A stretch of 64,000 nucleotides of DNA. It comes from Sipunculus nudus (Eukaryota; Annelida; Sipuncula; Golfingiida; Sipunculidae). The notes below the pieces were generated by a model that had not been told where the DNA came from, did not search any database, and saw only the letters and a list, made by a program, of their open reading frames with translations. Of the stretch, positions 1-14,000 are shown in pieces. Numbering within the stretch: position 1 is the stretch's first letter; each line of letters begins with the position of its first letter. A program made the translations under genes and the position numbers. The stretch covers positions 32,732,008-32,796,007 of the forward strand of contig CM049313.1 in NCBI GenBank assembly GCA_026874595.1, in the 5' to 3' direction.

Positions 1-620
1 TATAGCAATAATCCTGTGTCTGTTGTCCAGCTGGCCAGGCAACTGACCATCTGGTAACATGACACCATTTGAAACTGTGGGATCTATGAATAAAAAATCA
101 GCATACAGTTAGATGTTCCTAAGTTCTCCTAATAAACCATTACCAGGTGACTGCAACTTTGTTCCATTGAAAACCTATTGTACCTCTTAAAATCAAAGAC
201 ACTAGTCTGTTTTTGTTCATGTTTGGCATAAAGATTCCTCCATATATTTCCATGTACCTGTTAGAAATTGGGTCAATATTTAGTAATTTTTATATGTTGC
301 AGACTGGAACATTAGGTAGTAGGTACCTTATCAAAAAAACCAGAAATTTATTTTCTTTCTCAACTGATGGTAACTGCTGAAGCTAGAAACTTTTTTTCTG
401 GGATATAACTTTATTTAATCAAGGTTTAGTTGTATGGCAGAAATTAGATAAGAATTTTGAATTTATTTTTATTTCAAACAAATACCTTGGAACATTTTTT
501 CCCTGTTAGCTGTTTATTTTATTTACACAGCATGCACCAACATTTTTTAAACTTTTTAAGTCTGAAATTTGAAAAGAATTGATCAAAGCCTGTAGCATTC
601 ATTTAAGTTTAAAATGTCAT
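1..620 (+). repeat. Hairpin-headed family A2, 5' end cut by window start
   Basis: The segment from tatagcaat through the GTCC-like strip, the cagttagatgt strip and the 'gaaatttgaaaagaattgatcaaagcctgtag' end matches copies at 12743, 23028, 40778, 41340 and 47205. It lies in the first ELL intron seen. The 5' hairpin would be just upstream of position 1. Confidence 0.75.
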
Positions 621-682
621 ACATGTATGTATTGTATACATTATTTGCAGTGAGTGATGTAGGCCCACCTGGCTTATTATCT

Positions 683-1852
683 ACCGTAAAATCTCCACTT
701 AATACCGCGGTTTAATCAAGAAATTAAAAATCTTGAAATCAGGTTGTTTTCCTGAAAGCACTGTGCGGTTTTTACTAGAAGGGTTTCCTGAATATCTTCC
801 CGGCAGACACTGTTTTTTGGCCGGCGAGGGGGCAATAATATGGCGATTTTCGTGGTAGCAGCAGTCTCGCATGCATGGGAGCTGTGTGTAAATTTGTTAT
901 TTATGATTATTTGTTATTTGTAAATTAAATGTTGCTGATTATCGATCGTGTGATATATAAATTATTATAAAAATCTTGGTAATTGTTACCAAATAATACG
1001 TTTATAACACCCTTACTGTAACACTGCGGCCCACTTCGTTGGGCATTGTCAAGCAAAATTGAAATAAATGCCTACTTTAAACCCATTTGCGGCATTATTT
1101 AGCAAAGATTATTTGTTTGAAACGTAAAATGAAAAAAACTTGCTTACCCCAACTGGCCACTTTAAATTTACTATTAAATCACTCGTTTTCACGTGTCAAG
1201 TTTCCTATGCGTGCGTATCTCGACAAGGTAACATCAGTTACTTTTATACTTTGTTGACCGGCGATGTTTTCAAAGGCACCAGCAAATTGTGACATGGAGC
1301 GATGTCAACGTACGATGTGATGATGATAATACCGAAGTAACCGGTATGAAAATGATTGGAATCTTCCGAGTAATTCAAGAAAATGGAATTTTCATCATAG
1401 ATTAAGATTTCCAAATATTACTTTTAGACTTAAAATATACAGTGACTTGAAATGGATCAGCAGAATATTTTTCTAAAATAAAATGGAAAATCAGTAGCAA
1501 ACAAGAATACGGTACGGCATATTAAATCTGTATAAACACGCAGAGGTTCAACGGCCCTTACGTCTTCCCAAACTTCTTGCTTGAGTGAATCTACAAAAAA
1601 AGTGTTTTGATGTGTTTGAATAAAATGCCCAAGGAATTTTATAGTTTACAGGAATGTCCCAAGTCGCAACCTAGGCGTGTTGATTTCTAGATGATAGCTT
1701 GATTGTGTCTTGTGTCAAATGATTCCCTAGCGAAAGTTGGTGCGGTTTTAAAGGGGGGTTTTTAGTATTTGACCCCCTCGCGGTGTCTCACCTGGGGTTT
1801 CGGCAAAGTCTGGGTGCGGTTTTAATCGGAAGTGGAGATTTTACGGTACACT
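683..1852. mobile_element. TIR DNA transposon copy 1 (family D), non-autonomous
   Basis: Near-perfect ~19-bp terminal inverted repeats: taccgtaaaatctccactt at the left and its exact reverse complement at the right. Outer TA dinucleotides on both sides fit a TA target duplication, as in Tc1/mariner-type elements. The body is ~1.1 kb and I recognise no transposase in it. A second copy, missing the left end, is at 13309-14129. The shared body includes a minus-strand stretch conserved between copies (VEPLRVYT-like). Confidence 0.75.
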
Positions 1853-2008
1853 CACTTGGGGAAGCTCCCATGCTCAGCTGAGCCAGGCTCCCCTCTGCCC
1901 TCTCAGCCAGAATTTTTTTTTAACCACTGTAACTGTATGTTGTACACTTAGGTAATATGTAGGTGGATAATTGTATGTTATTTTCACTGACATTTTGTTT
2001 TATTGCAG

Positions 2009-2056
2009 GGTGCAACAGATAGAAAACCAGTCATCCAGTTTACAGGCAGTCATGGG
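2009..2056 (+). CDS. ELL: ELL exon (first in window), 48 bp
   Basis: It encodes 16 residues, GATDRKPVIQFTGSHG, the counterpart of the family's Arg-Pro-Ser-Ile-Arg-Phe-Gln-Gly strand segment. The acceptor is ttttattgcag and the donor is gtgagt. Both ends are phase 0. The short length and clean borders suggest a conserved internal exon. No upstream exon is visible in 1-2008, which is filled by two repeats. Confidence 0.9.
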
Positions 2057-5000
2057 GTGAGTACAACTCTCTTTAAGAAATATCAGGATTTTGCCTGTGA
2101 ATGGTGACTTGATCTGTTAGTGTCTATCTCCAGAATATGGAGACAGACATTATGTGAGAATGATTGTGATTTTCAAAACATATGTTCTTGTGATTGAAGT
2201 GATAAATTTCGGGAAAGTAGTAGGCCTGTAAATTGTGAGGGCCCTCAGAATAGATTCAGTTATTGATTCTTTACCTTGGATTCTCAAATCAATTCTTATT
2301 TATGCAGTTAATTTCTGACTTATAAAAAATAATAGCAATTTTACCAAAGTGGATGATAGTAAATTCCAGCAAATATAGAAAAATGTAGCTCTCCCTCTGT
2401 TTGTGGCCGCCAAAGGGAGTGGAGTTGTCAACATACGAACATTTAAAGTAGGTTTTTGGCACATACACGATAAAGTCAAGAGTGTAGCCATGGCAAACTG
2501 CTGCATTTGAGAGCTCACAAAGGACTTTGGGATGGTACATGCAAAAAAGTAATCATCCATAATAATCAATTACAATTTAATCAAAGGCTTGCAATTCAGT
2601 GCATGGAAGAATGGATGCATTTTCACACCTGCCATTTTACATTGTTACACGACCCCTTTTTTCGTCATGTTAAGATCAAGCCAAGCTAGGTTTATCAGGA
2701 GGCACTGCCAATAGTTCATTTAGCCAGAGTGAGCTGATTGTGTACAGCTTGGTTTTGCTTGAAAAAATCAATACAAAAAGATAAATCCTTTACAATTAAA
2801 ATGCCTGAAAACAAAAGTTTAGGTTTTTAATCTCAGCTACTGAAACTTAACTGAGCTTTATCGATCACTCTTTGTCTATCATCTGTCCGTCTGTCCATTA
2901 ACAGGGCATAAATCATAATAGCTGGACCTAGAAAATTTCAATATGAAAACCTATGGAGTTCCATAAAATACATCCTTGGAAACCTGAAATTATGTCACAG
3001 TGATCGATATCCTCCAAGCTATGGTACCCCCCCCCCCCCCCGAATAATAAAAAATTTGATACAGAAGCTCTAATATCTAAATAACTAATGTTTGAATGCC
3101 ATTATTCTTTCCATATATATTAATCAAATAGTGTTTCATCATTTCCTTAGGACTTGTGGCGCAAACTGTATTTTTGCTAAAATTTACGTATTTTTTCTCT
3201 TTTTTTGAGACATTCAGATGAAGCAGTTCATCTGTAAATAGGGCACAAATCATAACCATTATACCTAGAACTGTACATCCAGGGAGGTCCTAGGCATATC
3301 TCCTGAAATTAGGCCGTGGTGACCTATATTTTGCGGTCTACAGGCTGAAAAATTGATTTTGAGCACCCAGTCAGGCAGACAGGGCATAAATTGCACCCGC
3401 TAGGCCTAGAATCTTCTCACATGACAGTCGGGCAGGTGCTGGGTAAATCTGCATTCAGACCTAAAATTTGGTCATGGTGACCTATATTTTGTGAAATATG
3501 GGCCATAAACATTATTTTTAAAACCTTGACAATCAGATGGGTACGAATTGTATCTGCTAAACCTAGAATGTTCTAATGTAACATACAGGAAAGTCATGGC
3601 CCATCTTCATTCATGGAAACCTGAAATTAGGTCATGGTGTCCTATATAACTGGCCAGAAACATTTTAAGCACCCATACAGTCAGACAGGGTACAAAACTT
3701 CATGGTTGGATCTAGAATCTTCTGTCTTGACATCCAGGGATGCTGTAAAAGATGTGCATGGGTAATTTTTAGCTCAGCTGACTGCATACAAAAAGGCTAG
3801 ATTTCATGGGAAAAGTTTATCATGAAACTTTTTCTTCTTGTTAATTTTGAAGAACTTTCATAGCTACAGCTGAATGGGGATACCACCTTCAAAATTTGGC
3901 ATTCATATGATAAAATTCTTTTTGTGAGTGTCTTCCTAGTCAGCTGAATGCATGACCTTTTGGCCAATTGTTAATTTTTAGCTCGGCTGACCGTAAGTCA
4001 ACTAAGCTATAGCAATCACTCTTTGTCTGTCGTCCATCCGACCATCTGTCCATTAACAGGGCCCAAATGGTAACCACTGGACCTGGAATCTTCTCACTTG
4101 ACATCCAGAGAGATCCATGAAAAATCTTGGAAACCTGAAATTAGGTCACTGTTACTCATATCCTAAGAGCTATGGGGCAAAAATATTAAAAATTAGATAC
4201 AAAAGCTCCAGTATCTCAACAAATACACATTATTCTTTTCATGCATATTGATCATGGAGTGTTTCATCAGTTCCTGCAGACTGGTGGCGCAACCTGTATT
4301 TTTTTCAATTTTTACAGTTTTTCTCTATTTTTGAGAGCTTTAAAGATGCTGTCATCCGTTAACAGGGCACAAATCATAACTGTTTGACCTAGAAGCTTCT
4401 TACTGGACAGCCTGGGAGGTCAATAAAAAATCCATCTAGTATCACAATATTGCCAATTCCAACTGGTCAATCAGCTGAGTGTCATGACCTATGGGTCACT
4501 TGTTTGTTTCCTGTCCCTGAAAGGAAACAGTGTGAGTGTAAAATGTTAAACGTTTGGCTTATGAAACCACCAGGATAAACTATATTAGATATTTGTTAAA
4601 TTTAAAATGAATGCAATATATCACACATTATATAGATAACTTGCTCAAATATAAGTTTGTACTCTGTAACATCGTCAATGAATAGGCTATCAGGTCAGTT
4701 TAAGCCAGCTGACATTTAGCAAGCCCAGTTGAGCCACAAAACTCAGCCTACTACTAAAGTCAGCCGTATTTTTGTCAAAGCCAGCCGCATTTGTGTGGCT
4801 AACATGGCTCCAGGCTCTACTTGTGATTAGCTCAGCAGTCTGATGAAAAACTGACCTATATAGGTAAGTAGAAGGTTCGAATGTAATATCCAGACCACTG
4901 TTAATATATTATTATATAAATACATTAATTTTTATAATGGTAATTAAACAAACCAGTTATCAAAAGCGATTTACAAGATTAAGAGATAATACTAATAAAT

Positions 5001-8000
5001 AAAATATATTACAAGATTCCTGCTAAACCCTGATTTCTAAGAACTACCAAAAGCTAATATAAAAAGGTAAGTTTTAAGATTTCTTTTAAAAGAAGCTAAA
5101 GATAGTGAAACTCTGATTGCGTGTGGAAGTTCATACAACAACCTTGGTGCCACAGCTGAGAAGGCTCTTGAATGACAAATCTCACTTTGTGCCTTAGGAA
5201 TCACTAAAAATCCTTGGTAGGGTGGTAAAAAGCCAAACTACATATATTATTTACATGCTTGTCAAGGCACAGTCCTTGGTCAAAAACTACCCAGAGATTT
5301 CTAGCACTGTTTGTTGGCACAGCTACAGAGTCAAATATGTTATGAATTTTTTTACCCTTTGCTGGTTTCTACCTATAATCAGAAACTCAGTTTTATCAGC
5401 ATTGAGTTTAAGCAGATTCTGACATATCCAAACACCTAAGTCATGCAGGCAGGTTTCAAAGGTAGAAATAGGAAATTTTGATTCTGATTGAAATGATATA
5501 TAAATTTGACTGTCATCCGCGTAAAAATGATAATCCATTTCATGTTGTCGTACTAATTCACCAAGCAGTAATGTGTAAATTGAAAAAGACAGAGGCCCCA
5601 GCACAGAACCTTCTGGCACCCTGTAGATGTTGTTAGTCAGAGAACATTGCAACACTGTTAACTGACTACCCTTGCACAAGTATGACCTGACCCATTTCAA
5701 GGCATCTCCAGTTATTCCAAGCCTAGTTGACAACTGCTTGTCTTCATAGAATTTGTTTTTGATCATGTGTTAAGTGATCATAGGAGTTGCAACAATCTTT
5801 CCTAACAACAGAAAGTTAGATATTGGTGGATAAGTGTTTCAAAACCTGTGCATCAAGACTGCTGTTCTCTAGTATGGGGGTTACAGTAGCTGATTTCAAA
5901 GATGCAGGAACTTAAAAAATGAAAAAAGACATATATAGCACAATTTACAGAAAATTGGAATAAGTACATCAGCACATAGCTTAACAAGCCAGGTTTGAAA
6001 AGTGTCAAGATCACAGTACTTTGCTTGTGAGCAATGTAAAATTTGAAAGATATTCTCTTCAGATAGTGGTGTGAAGGTATCAGGTGTGCATTTTGGAGTA
6101 GTGGCCTTTGCTCTTTCTACAGGGAGAGCACTGCGCTGTTCTAGCAAATTATTGTGAATTGAGTAAAAGCAACCAGAAGTTGCTAAAAGCCTCGGCTCTC
6201 ACTGAGGAACTTGGTATCGCTAAACGTGAATGTTTTTCAAGAAGGTTATTCACTATTGTAAATATAGCCTTTGAGTCATCAGCACATTCTGCTACCTTTT
6301 GTGTATAAAATGTTATGTCTTGACCTGTACGTTTACAAGCTACTGAGTGAAAACATTTTAATCACCTTGAGACTAGACAGTGGATTACTGGATAGCTTTC
6401 TTTGTTGAAGGTGCCTCCTGTCTTCATTTTGTCCAGTTATGTATCTTAACTAACCTGTGATCTCTAGGCATTGCATGCTCTCTGGGCATTAGGTCTTCAT
6501 CCTACTAGCAGCTTTTATCAGCAGTGGATTTGGAGGAAAATTTTGCACATATGATAAAGTCAGTGTACCACAGGAAATGTTTAAGCAAAATATAATTTTG
6601 TCAGTTTCTGTGCAGGAGCCTCACAAAGCTATTATTATCAACAGTGTGATGTGCTTGAATTTATTTTAGAGTTCTCAGTTGATTTTACTTTTAAGATTAA
6701 CATTCTAATTATCAGACTGTTTAGTCCTAACTTTCATTATTTTCATATGCACACAGTTCAGAGGTGAGCATTAAGTACTACGCTGTTCTTAGGGCCATTT
6801 TATATTAATAGGCTTGCTCACGGAGCTCAGCTAATGTACCATTACAAGGCCCACAGTAAAGCATGTTGCTGTTTATCAGCCATTCTATAATGATTGATCA
6901 GTAGGGCCTGGATATGAAGGTCACTGAGGTTCAAGGTAACTGTTTTTCTGGATGTGTTATTTGTGACTTACAAAATGTTCATGAATGTTTCAGGATCAAT
7001 CAAAATTTGATGGTGAATAATATTCATGTAAAACGTGTTTTACATATATTTATGCACATAAGATAAATCAGGGAAAGCTTATGACTGAGTTAAGTATGCA
7101 AGTTCTGTTGCTGTTGCACCTGCCTGTGAAATTTTTAAGAAAAGTCAGGAGAGTCATTTAAAATGCATAGGAATAAGAATAAATGTTTAGCAAGGTGAAT
7201 TTATAAACTTATGAGAAACAAAGTAAGTATTAGCCCAACCATTGTTCATATAAAACAATAAAGGTTGTTCAGAGTTAACTTCTGTGGCACAGTTAATACA
7301 AATCCTGAACAATGAAGTGTTTATATAAGCTGGATACTGGCAGGTGTAATCACTATTCTAATCCTGATTAGTGTATGTAAACACTCCTATCACAGACATC
7401 CTGCAGTATAAAACATTACGTGCTCAGCATACAAGATGGTTACAGGAGTTTGTGACAATCTGTGTTTGATAAGGTTCTGTAGTCGGCTGTCAAGATAAAA
7501 TCTCAGAGTATCTGATACATTATAGTCCACATCACAGTCATCTGCTCCAGTTAACCTGTATATATTCATTTATTCTTAGATCCTCCAGATAGGCATTAAA
7601 CTTTTTAGCCCTCAGCCCTTAGGCTGATGGGCTATTGTCGTCACCCAAGCTGTCCGTCCGTCCCGCGTCCATTAATTTTTACCTTGTGAGCGGGATATCT
7701 TGAAAAGGATTCACCGTCAGAATTTTATTTCCTATTTTTCCTATTTTTCTACATTTTAGAGCTGATTATAGAAAAACACTTCGATGCTTATTACTCAGGA
7801 ACCATTTGGTGGATTTTCACAAAACTTACTATGATTATTGGGACTGATAATCTGTACCTGCTACACAAGTTTGATGGCGCCACCTACAATATCTGATTTT
7901 AATGAATTTTTATCAGATTTTTCAACTTTGGGCTTGTGAGCTGGATATCTCTAAAAGGATTCACCGTAGGAATTTTATTTTTTCGGTGAAGATGTATATT

Positions 8001-11000
8001 GACAAAATCTCGGTCAAGTTTGAAGATGGGTGACCTTGACCTATATTTCTACGTTTTAGAGCTGATTATAGAAAAAACATTTAGAAGCTTATTTCTCAGG
8101 AACCATTGGCTGGATTTTCACAATACTTACTATGATCATAGGGAGTGATGGTCTGTAACTGCTGCACAAGTTTTTGCAATTTCTGATTTTTAATGTATTT
8201 TTCTTGGATTTTTCAACTTTGGCCTTGTGAGCTGTATATCTCTAAAAGGATTCACAATAGGAATTTTATTTCTTTGGTGAAGATGTATATCAACAAAATC
8301 TCGGTCAAGTTCGAAGATGGGTGACCTTGACCTACTTTTCAAGGTCACAGAGCTGATAATAGAATAAAACTTAGAAGCTTATTTTTCAGGAAGCATTTGG
8401 TGGATTTTTATGAATCATGGTACATACCTCTCCATTTTAAATTTATAACTGAGACATGTACAGAAATACATCCATGTGAGAACAGATATTTAGTACTTGT
8501 TACTGTTACCACCTCTAAACACTGTTCTTTTGGCTGAGGGCTTTTGTCAGCTTCTGCTGATATTCCAGTTATACATTATGTTAAATGGTTATACCTGTGT
8601 ATATTGAGGTCATCCAACCCATGAACTGAGCAATTCAGACACTTCCTGTCATCAGTAGCTAAGGGCAAGTTGATTTTGTATCGAGGGTTTTTTTTACGCA
8701 ACTGGATGAGGAATTTATTTATTAATCACCATGGTTTACTGTTCATAGTTGTATGGATACAGGTGTATATTGAGGTATTGCTGTGTCTTTTGAATTATGC
8801 ATTTTTCAGGTTAACTGAAATAATTATTGGTACACCATGATTTGTTCACTCTTGAATAACTTTTAATCTTATACAGAATTGTTCCTCTTACAGTTATGCT
8901 TCTGCTGTTCAAGGGAACTTTGTCTCCCATACTATGATTGGCCAAACTAATACTGGCTTTTTGCTCTAACTTGGCATGTATGTGCACACACAGACAGCTT
9001 AAATCCTCAGAATATTGGAAGTGACTCTGTTACATCAACAACATAGGCTCTAAAATCTCAGTATGTAAACATGGCTGGCATTTGTGCAAATAAAGCCCAG
9101 GGCTTCTTCAAAATAGAAAGTACAACATGCATAAAAGTGAAAGTATTAGTTGGTGACACAATAGGTCAACTATCTTAGTGGCTGATACTAATTTTGTACT
9201 CCAGGTACTGACAGGTGGTTGTCATGTAGCAATCTCACCAGGAAATTTAGTATTTTTTTTGTGAAAGTGTAAACATTGTAAAAATTATGGCATTTTTGGT
9301 GGAAGAGTTTAATTGATGCAAAAAAAGAAATTGTTTAACCAGAGGATACTCATAATATTTAAATAAATAGTGATTGCCCATTTGGTATGATATTTTTGTC
9401 CCCTTGGTCAGGCTATGCAAGGTTGGATACGGTTTGTTGGTGTTATTGCCCCCCCTGTCTGTCTATCATGTTTCATTTCCAGATGATAAACCCAAAATTT
9501 TATCTTATTTAACTTATTTGTTTTACTGTGGTTATCCACAAGAAGAGCTAGAAGTTGCATAGGCTTACTTTGGACTTTTAAGTCTCTCTCCACCTGCCCA
9601 TCTGACAGCCTAGCTCCAATGCACATTAGTTCCTTGATAATAAATAACATAATATTAAATAAGTGGTTGCCTTAGGGGTACCTTGGATTGGATTGCTTTT
9701 AAGATTCATCTGTCCATCTTGCTGTCTAGCTGTGGTAGCAGTCTGTCAGCAGTCCTCTGACAGTCTGTCCCTCAGTATCAGCTGTCAAAACTTCTGCCAC
9801 TGCTAAAAATGGCTCTTCATGCCGGTTCATCACATGTTCCAAATATTCTCATAGGTAACTTGAACCAGTATCTCAGGCTCTCCAGGTCATACATAGTGTG
9901 CAGCATCTCCAACATTATCAGGCATCTGGGTTATCTCATGGAATGGTCAGTGTCTCCTCAGTCACTTGAATCAGTGTTAGTGGTTGTGTTTTTAGAGAAA
10001 TGGACAAAACTGTGTACTACAGTCCTGAGTATATAGTAATGCTTTATGTACAGAGATGGCATACATTTATCACTATTTTCTTCCTATTTCACCCTGAAAT
10101 AGGCATTTAAGCAACTGTGGTGCCTTTACAGCACTCAGATGTTAACTGATCCAAGTGTTCATTATCCAGATATATCATCCGAGGATGCATGACAATACAG
10201 TTACTGTTATACTCCCAGTCATTCATTCTCAAACCTGCAAGCATGTGATACTGGTACACTGACATCTACTATAATACTGTTAAGGTCCCAAGCAAAGGAT
10301 GTAAATTCCATGAATTAGCTGTGCTTATGTTTACAAGTTATATCTTGATGAGATAGAACTGAAGTATATAGCCAGCACCCAGATAGGGAGTGTCTGGTCC
10401 AGTAGTGGACCCAGGTCTGCATGTAATTATCTAGTGATGAAAGTAAACACTAGGACATGACATACATGGCTACACCTCATGGTTACTATTAAATAACCCA
10501 TCAAAATTAAATGATTGTGGACATATTTTATTTCTGGACTGGATAATTGATCAGTGAATGTAAAGATGTCCATACATGAGGGCTCAAGTAATGGGGAAAA
10601 TTTATTATGTGCTTTTGTTTAGTATTTACAATCTCTTGTAACATTATTAATATATATAGCAACCCCTCTGTTCCTGTGTCCATCTGCAATTGGCTTGTGG
10701 ACTGATTTTAAGCCAAACCATTTGACTCTAACCTTTCATCTTGCACAAATGGCTCACCCACCCATGGATGAAGAATCCTATTGATTTTAAGGTCAAAGGT
10801 CAAGACCACAGGACCCACTTTCGAAAAACGTTGTGGGCTCATTTTTAGCCAAACCTTTCACCAAAACCTTTCATCTTGCACATATGGTTCACACACCCAT
10901 GGATGAAACCTATCAATTTTGAGGTCATAGGGTCAAAGGTCAAGACCACATGACCCACTTCTTGAAAAAAACTTGTGGACCCATTTTAATTTAAGCCAAA

Positions 11001-14000
11001 CCTTTTATCCAAAATCTTTCATATTCCACATATGGCCTACCAACCCTTGGATGAAGAACCCTATCAATTTTGAGGTCACTGGGTCAAAGGTCAAGGTAAC
11101 AGAGCTGCCTTTGTCATTGTCACTCTTGTATAATACATCCAGTATAATTATGCCTCCTTGTAAAGGGATGCTCCGCTTTGCGGTAACATTGTTTATATGC
11201 TTTAACTGACTTGCATTTGGTAAGATTGGTAGTTCAGGGTCACATTTATGTCTCACTGGATCTAAAATTTGGCATAAGCTATTTAAAACTACTGAACCAG
11301 CTGTTTGCATATCTTTTGTGTAGAATATTTGTGATTTCTTGTGTTCATCTTAATGAACCATTGGTAATTCCTGTTACGAGAAGTTCTTATAACACCTATG
11401 TGAATGATATATGAGCTTGTTTATGTATATTTCACCAGTGATGACAAACTGAAAAAAGACAACTTGTAACCAAAGGTGGCAAGTTGCATAGGTGCAGAAG
11501 TTAAAGGTCACTAATTGGAAAACACCCTTTGCGAAACTGTGGTTGACCAGACTCGCCACCAGATGCACTTGTTGAATGTATTTGGATTATTTTGGCCTCC
11601 TGCACGGCCCCCCACATGTTGTAAACACATGAATGTACACAATCAGGGTTCGATCTTAAGCTCTCTCGCTAGCCCACAGTGAGTGTGAAATTCAACAGAC
11701 TAGTATAATCTTGTTTGACAAGTATGATTTCAGCCCCGTCGGCTAACAGCCTATGATATTTTAACATTTGTTTTTCCATTCTAGCAAAGCTTACCATGTG
11801 TGCCATCATTTTTAACCTGGTTGAAACTTCTTTTCAAACAACATTTAATATCCAATGAAAAAATTATGTATATATGTTTCAGATAAACCAGTCATCCTTA
11901 CAAAAATTTGTGTTGGGGTTAACCCGGTTTATTGAGATTTTCCGTTGTGGCTTGAAAATTTGTTTGGACTAGTCTGTAAATAATTTTTGTTGGTATGATC
12001 TGCCGCAAACACACCTAGGCCCTTTAAAATCCACCTTCATGTGCTTCAAAAACAGCCTTTCTGTTACATTCCTAGATATTCTGAATTTCTATAATGAAAG
12101 GTATTTCCTGACTGCAGACATGGGGTAATTGTAATCAGTAATCGTAATTGATTGCAATCGATTACATTTTTATGCCCCCGCCACAAAGTGGCCGGGGCAT
12201 ATAGTTTTACCCATGTTGGTCATTCCGTCATTCCAAAATCAAACAGTTGTACAGACTTTTTTTCACAGTGCCTGCAGATATTGGTGTGATTTTTGGTGTG
12301 AAGCGTAGAAAATTTCATAAAAAATATATATTTTATGATAAGTGCACATGTACAGACTTTTTTTGCAATGCTTGCAGATACAGGCCTGATTCTTGGTGTG
12401 TGGGTAGATAATGACCAGTTACAGATGAAGATAGTGTTTCGTCCCAGTTGACCTACTTTTGACCTTTTGACTGCTCCTTGACATAGAAAATTTCATGAAA
12501 AAAAAAGAAATTTTCATGACAAATGTACATGTACAGCCATTATTAGCCCTCCGCCCATAGGCTGATGGGCTATTGTCGTCACCCAAGCTGTCCGGCGTCT
12601 GTCTGTCTGGCGTCTGTTAACTTTACCTTGTGAGCAGGATATCTCTTAAAGGATTCACCATTGGAATTTTATTTCATCAGTGAAGATGTATATCGATAAA
12701 ATCTCAGTCAGGTTCAAGGATGGGTGACCTTGACCCATTTTTAGCTCAGCTGACTGTAAGTCATCTGAGCTATAGTTGTGGTCTATTGTCTGTCGTCCGT
12801 CTGTCTGTCCGTCCGTTAGACTGGCACGTTTGGAAACTGTTAGACTTATGAATCCAAAATTCGGCATACTGTTAGATGTCCCTAAAATCTCCTACCATAC
12901 CGAAAATTGGGTCAATATGACTTCGTTCCTTCAAAATATTTAGGAAAAACCTCAAATTTCCATTAAAAACCAATTATCACACTTCAGGACTGTCTTATAT
13001 CAAAACCACTTATCTGTTTTTCTTAATATTTACGAGAAGTAATCTCCTATAAATTTCCTGTATACACGCCAGAAATTAAATCTGATAAATATCATTTCTT
13101 TAAGTTATGGGCCCGAACATAATGGACTTTTTGAAAAATCAGGAAAAAATATTTACTCACTTTACATGAAAAATTTTGAAACTAGAGACAATTTTCCCAA
13201 GTATATAACTTTGTTTAATTAAGATTCAATTGTTTACCCAAAATTAGATCTGAATTTTGTAAATTTTTTAAGTTATTAGCATAAAAATAAAATCAGTATC
13301 TTAAATTTTGAAAGCACTGTGCGGTTTATACTAGAAGGGTTTCATGAATATCTTCCTGACAGACATCTTTTTTGGGCCAGCGAGTGGGCAATAGTATGGC
13401 GACTTTCGAAGGCCGTCTTAGCAGCCCAAAAAATTATTTACCCCAACTGGCCACTGTAATTTTACTTTAAAATCACTCATTTTCACATGTCATGTCTCCT
13501 ATATGTACCCATCTCGACAAGTTACTTCAGATACTTTGATATTTAGTTAAGTTGACCAGCAATGTTTTCAAACACACCAGCAAATTGTGACATGGAGCGA
13601 TGTCAACGTACGATGTGACGATGAAGTAACCGGTATGGAAAATGATTCAAATCTTCTGAGTCATTCCACAAAATGGAATTTTTATCATAGATTAAGATTT
13701 CAAAATATTTCTTTTAGAATTAAAATGTATAGTGACTTGAAATGGATCAGCAGAATATTTTATCCAAAATATAATGGAAAATCTGTAGCAAATTCGCAAT
13801 CAAGAATACGGCACAGCATATAAAACCTGTATAAACACGCAGAGGTTCAACGGCCCTTGCGTCTTCCCAAACTTCATGCTTGAGTGACCCTGCAAAAAGT
13901 GTTTTGATGTGTTTAAATAAAATGCCCAAGAAATTTTGGCCGAGTCGCATTCTTTGTAGATGATAGCTTAATTGTGTCTTATGTCAAATCATTTTGTAGC

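Noticed and set aside
3024-3041. C or G homopolymers (also 45869, 47108, 52386, 55404, 56014)
   Set aside because: Simple runs, several inside known repeat families; lengths may be sequencing-sensitive, so no significance is attached.
4870-4885. ggttcgaat string resembling a tRNA B box (also 11647 and 54163)
   Set aside because: No cloverleaf, A box or anticodon stem can be found at proper spacing; no tRNA called.
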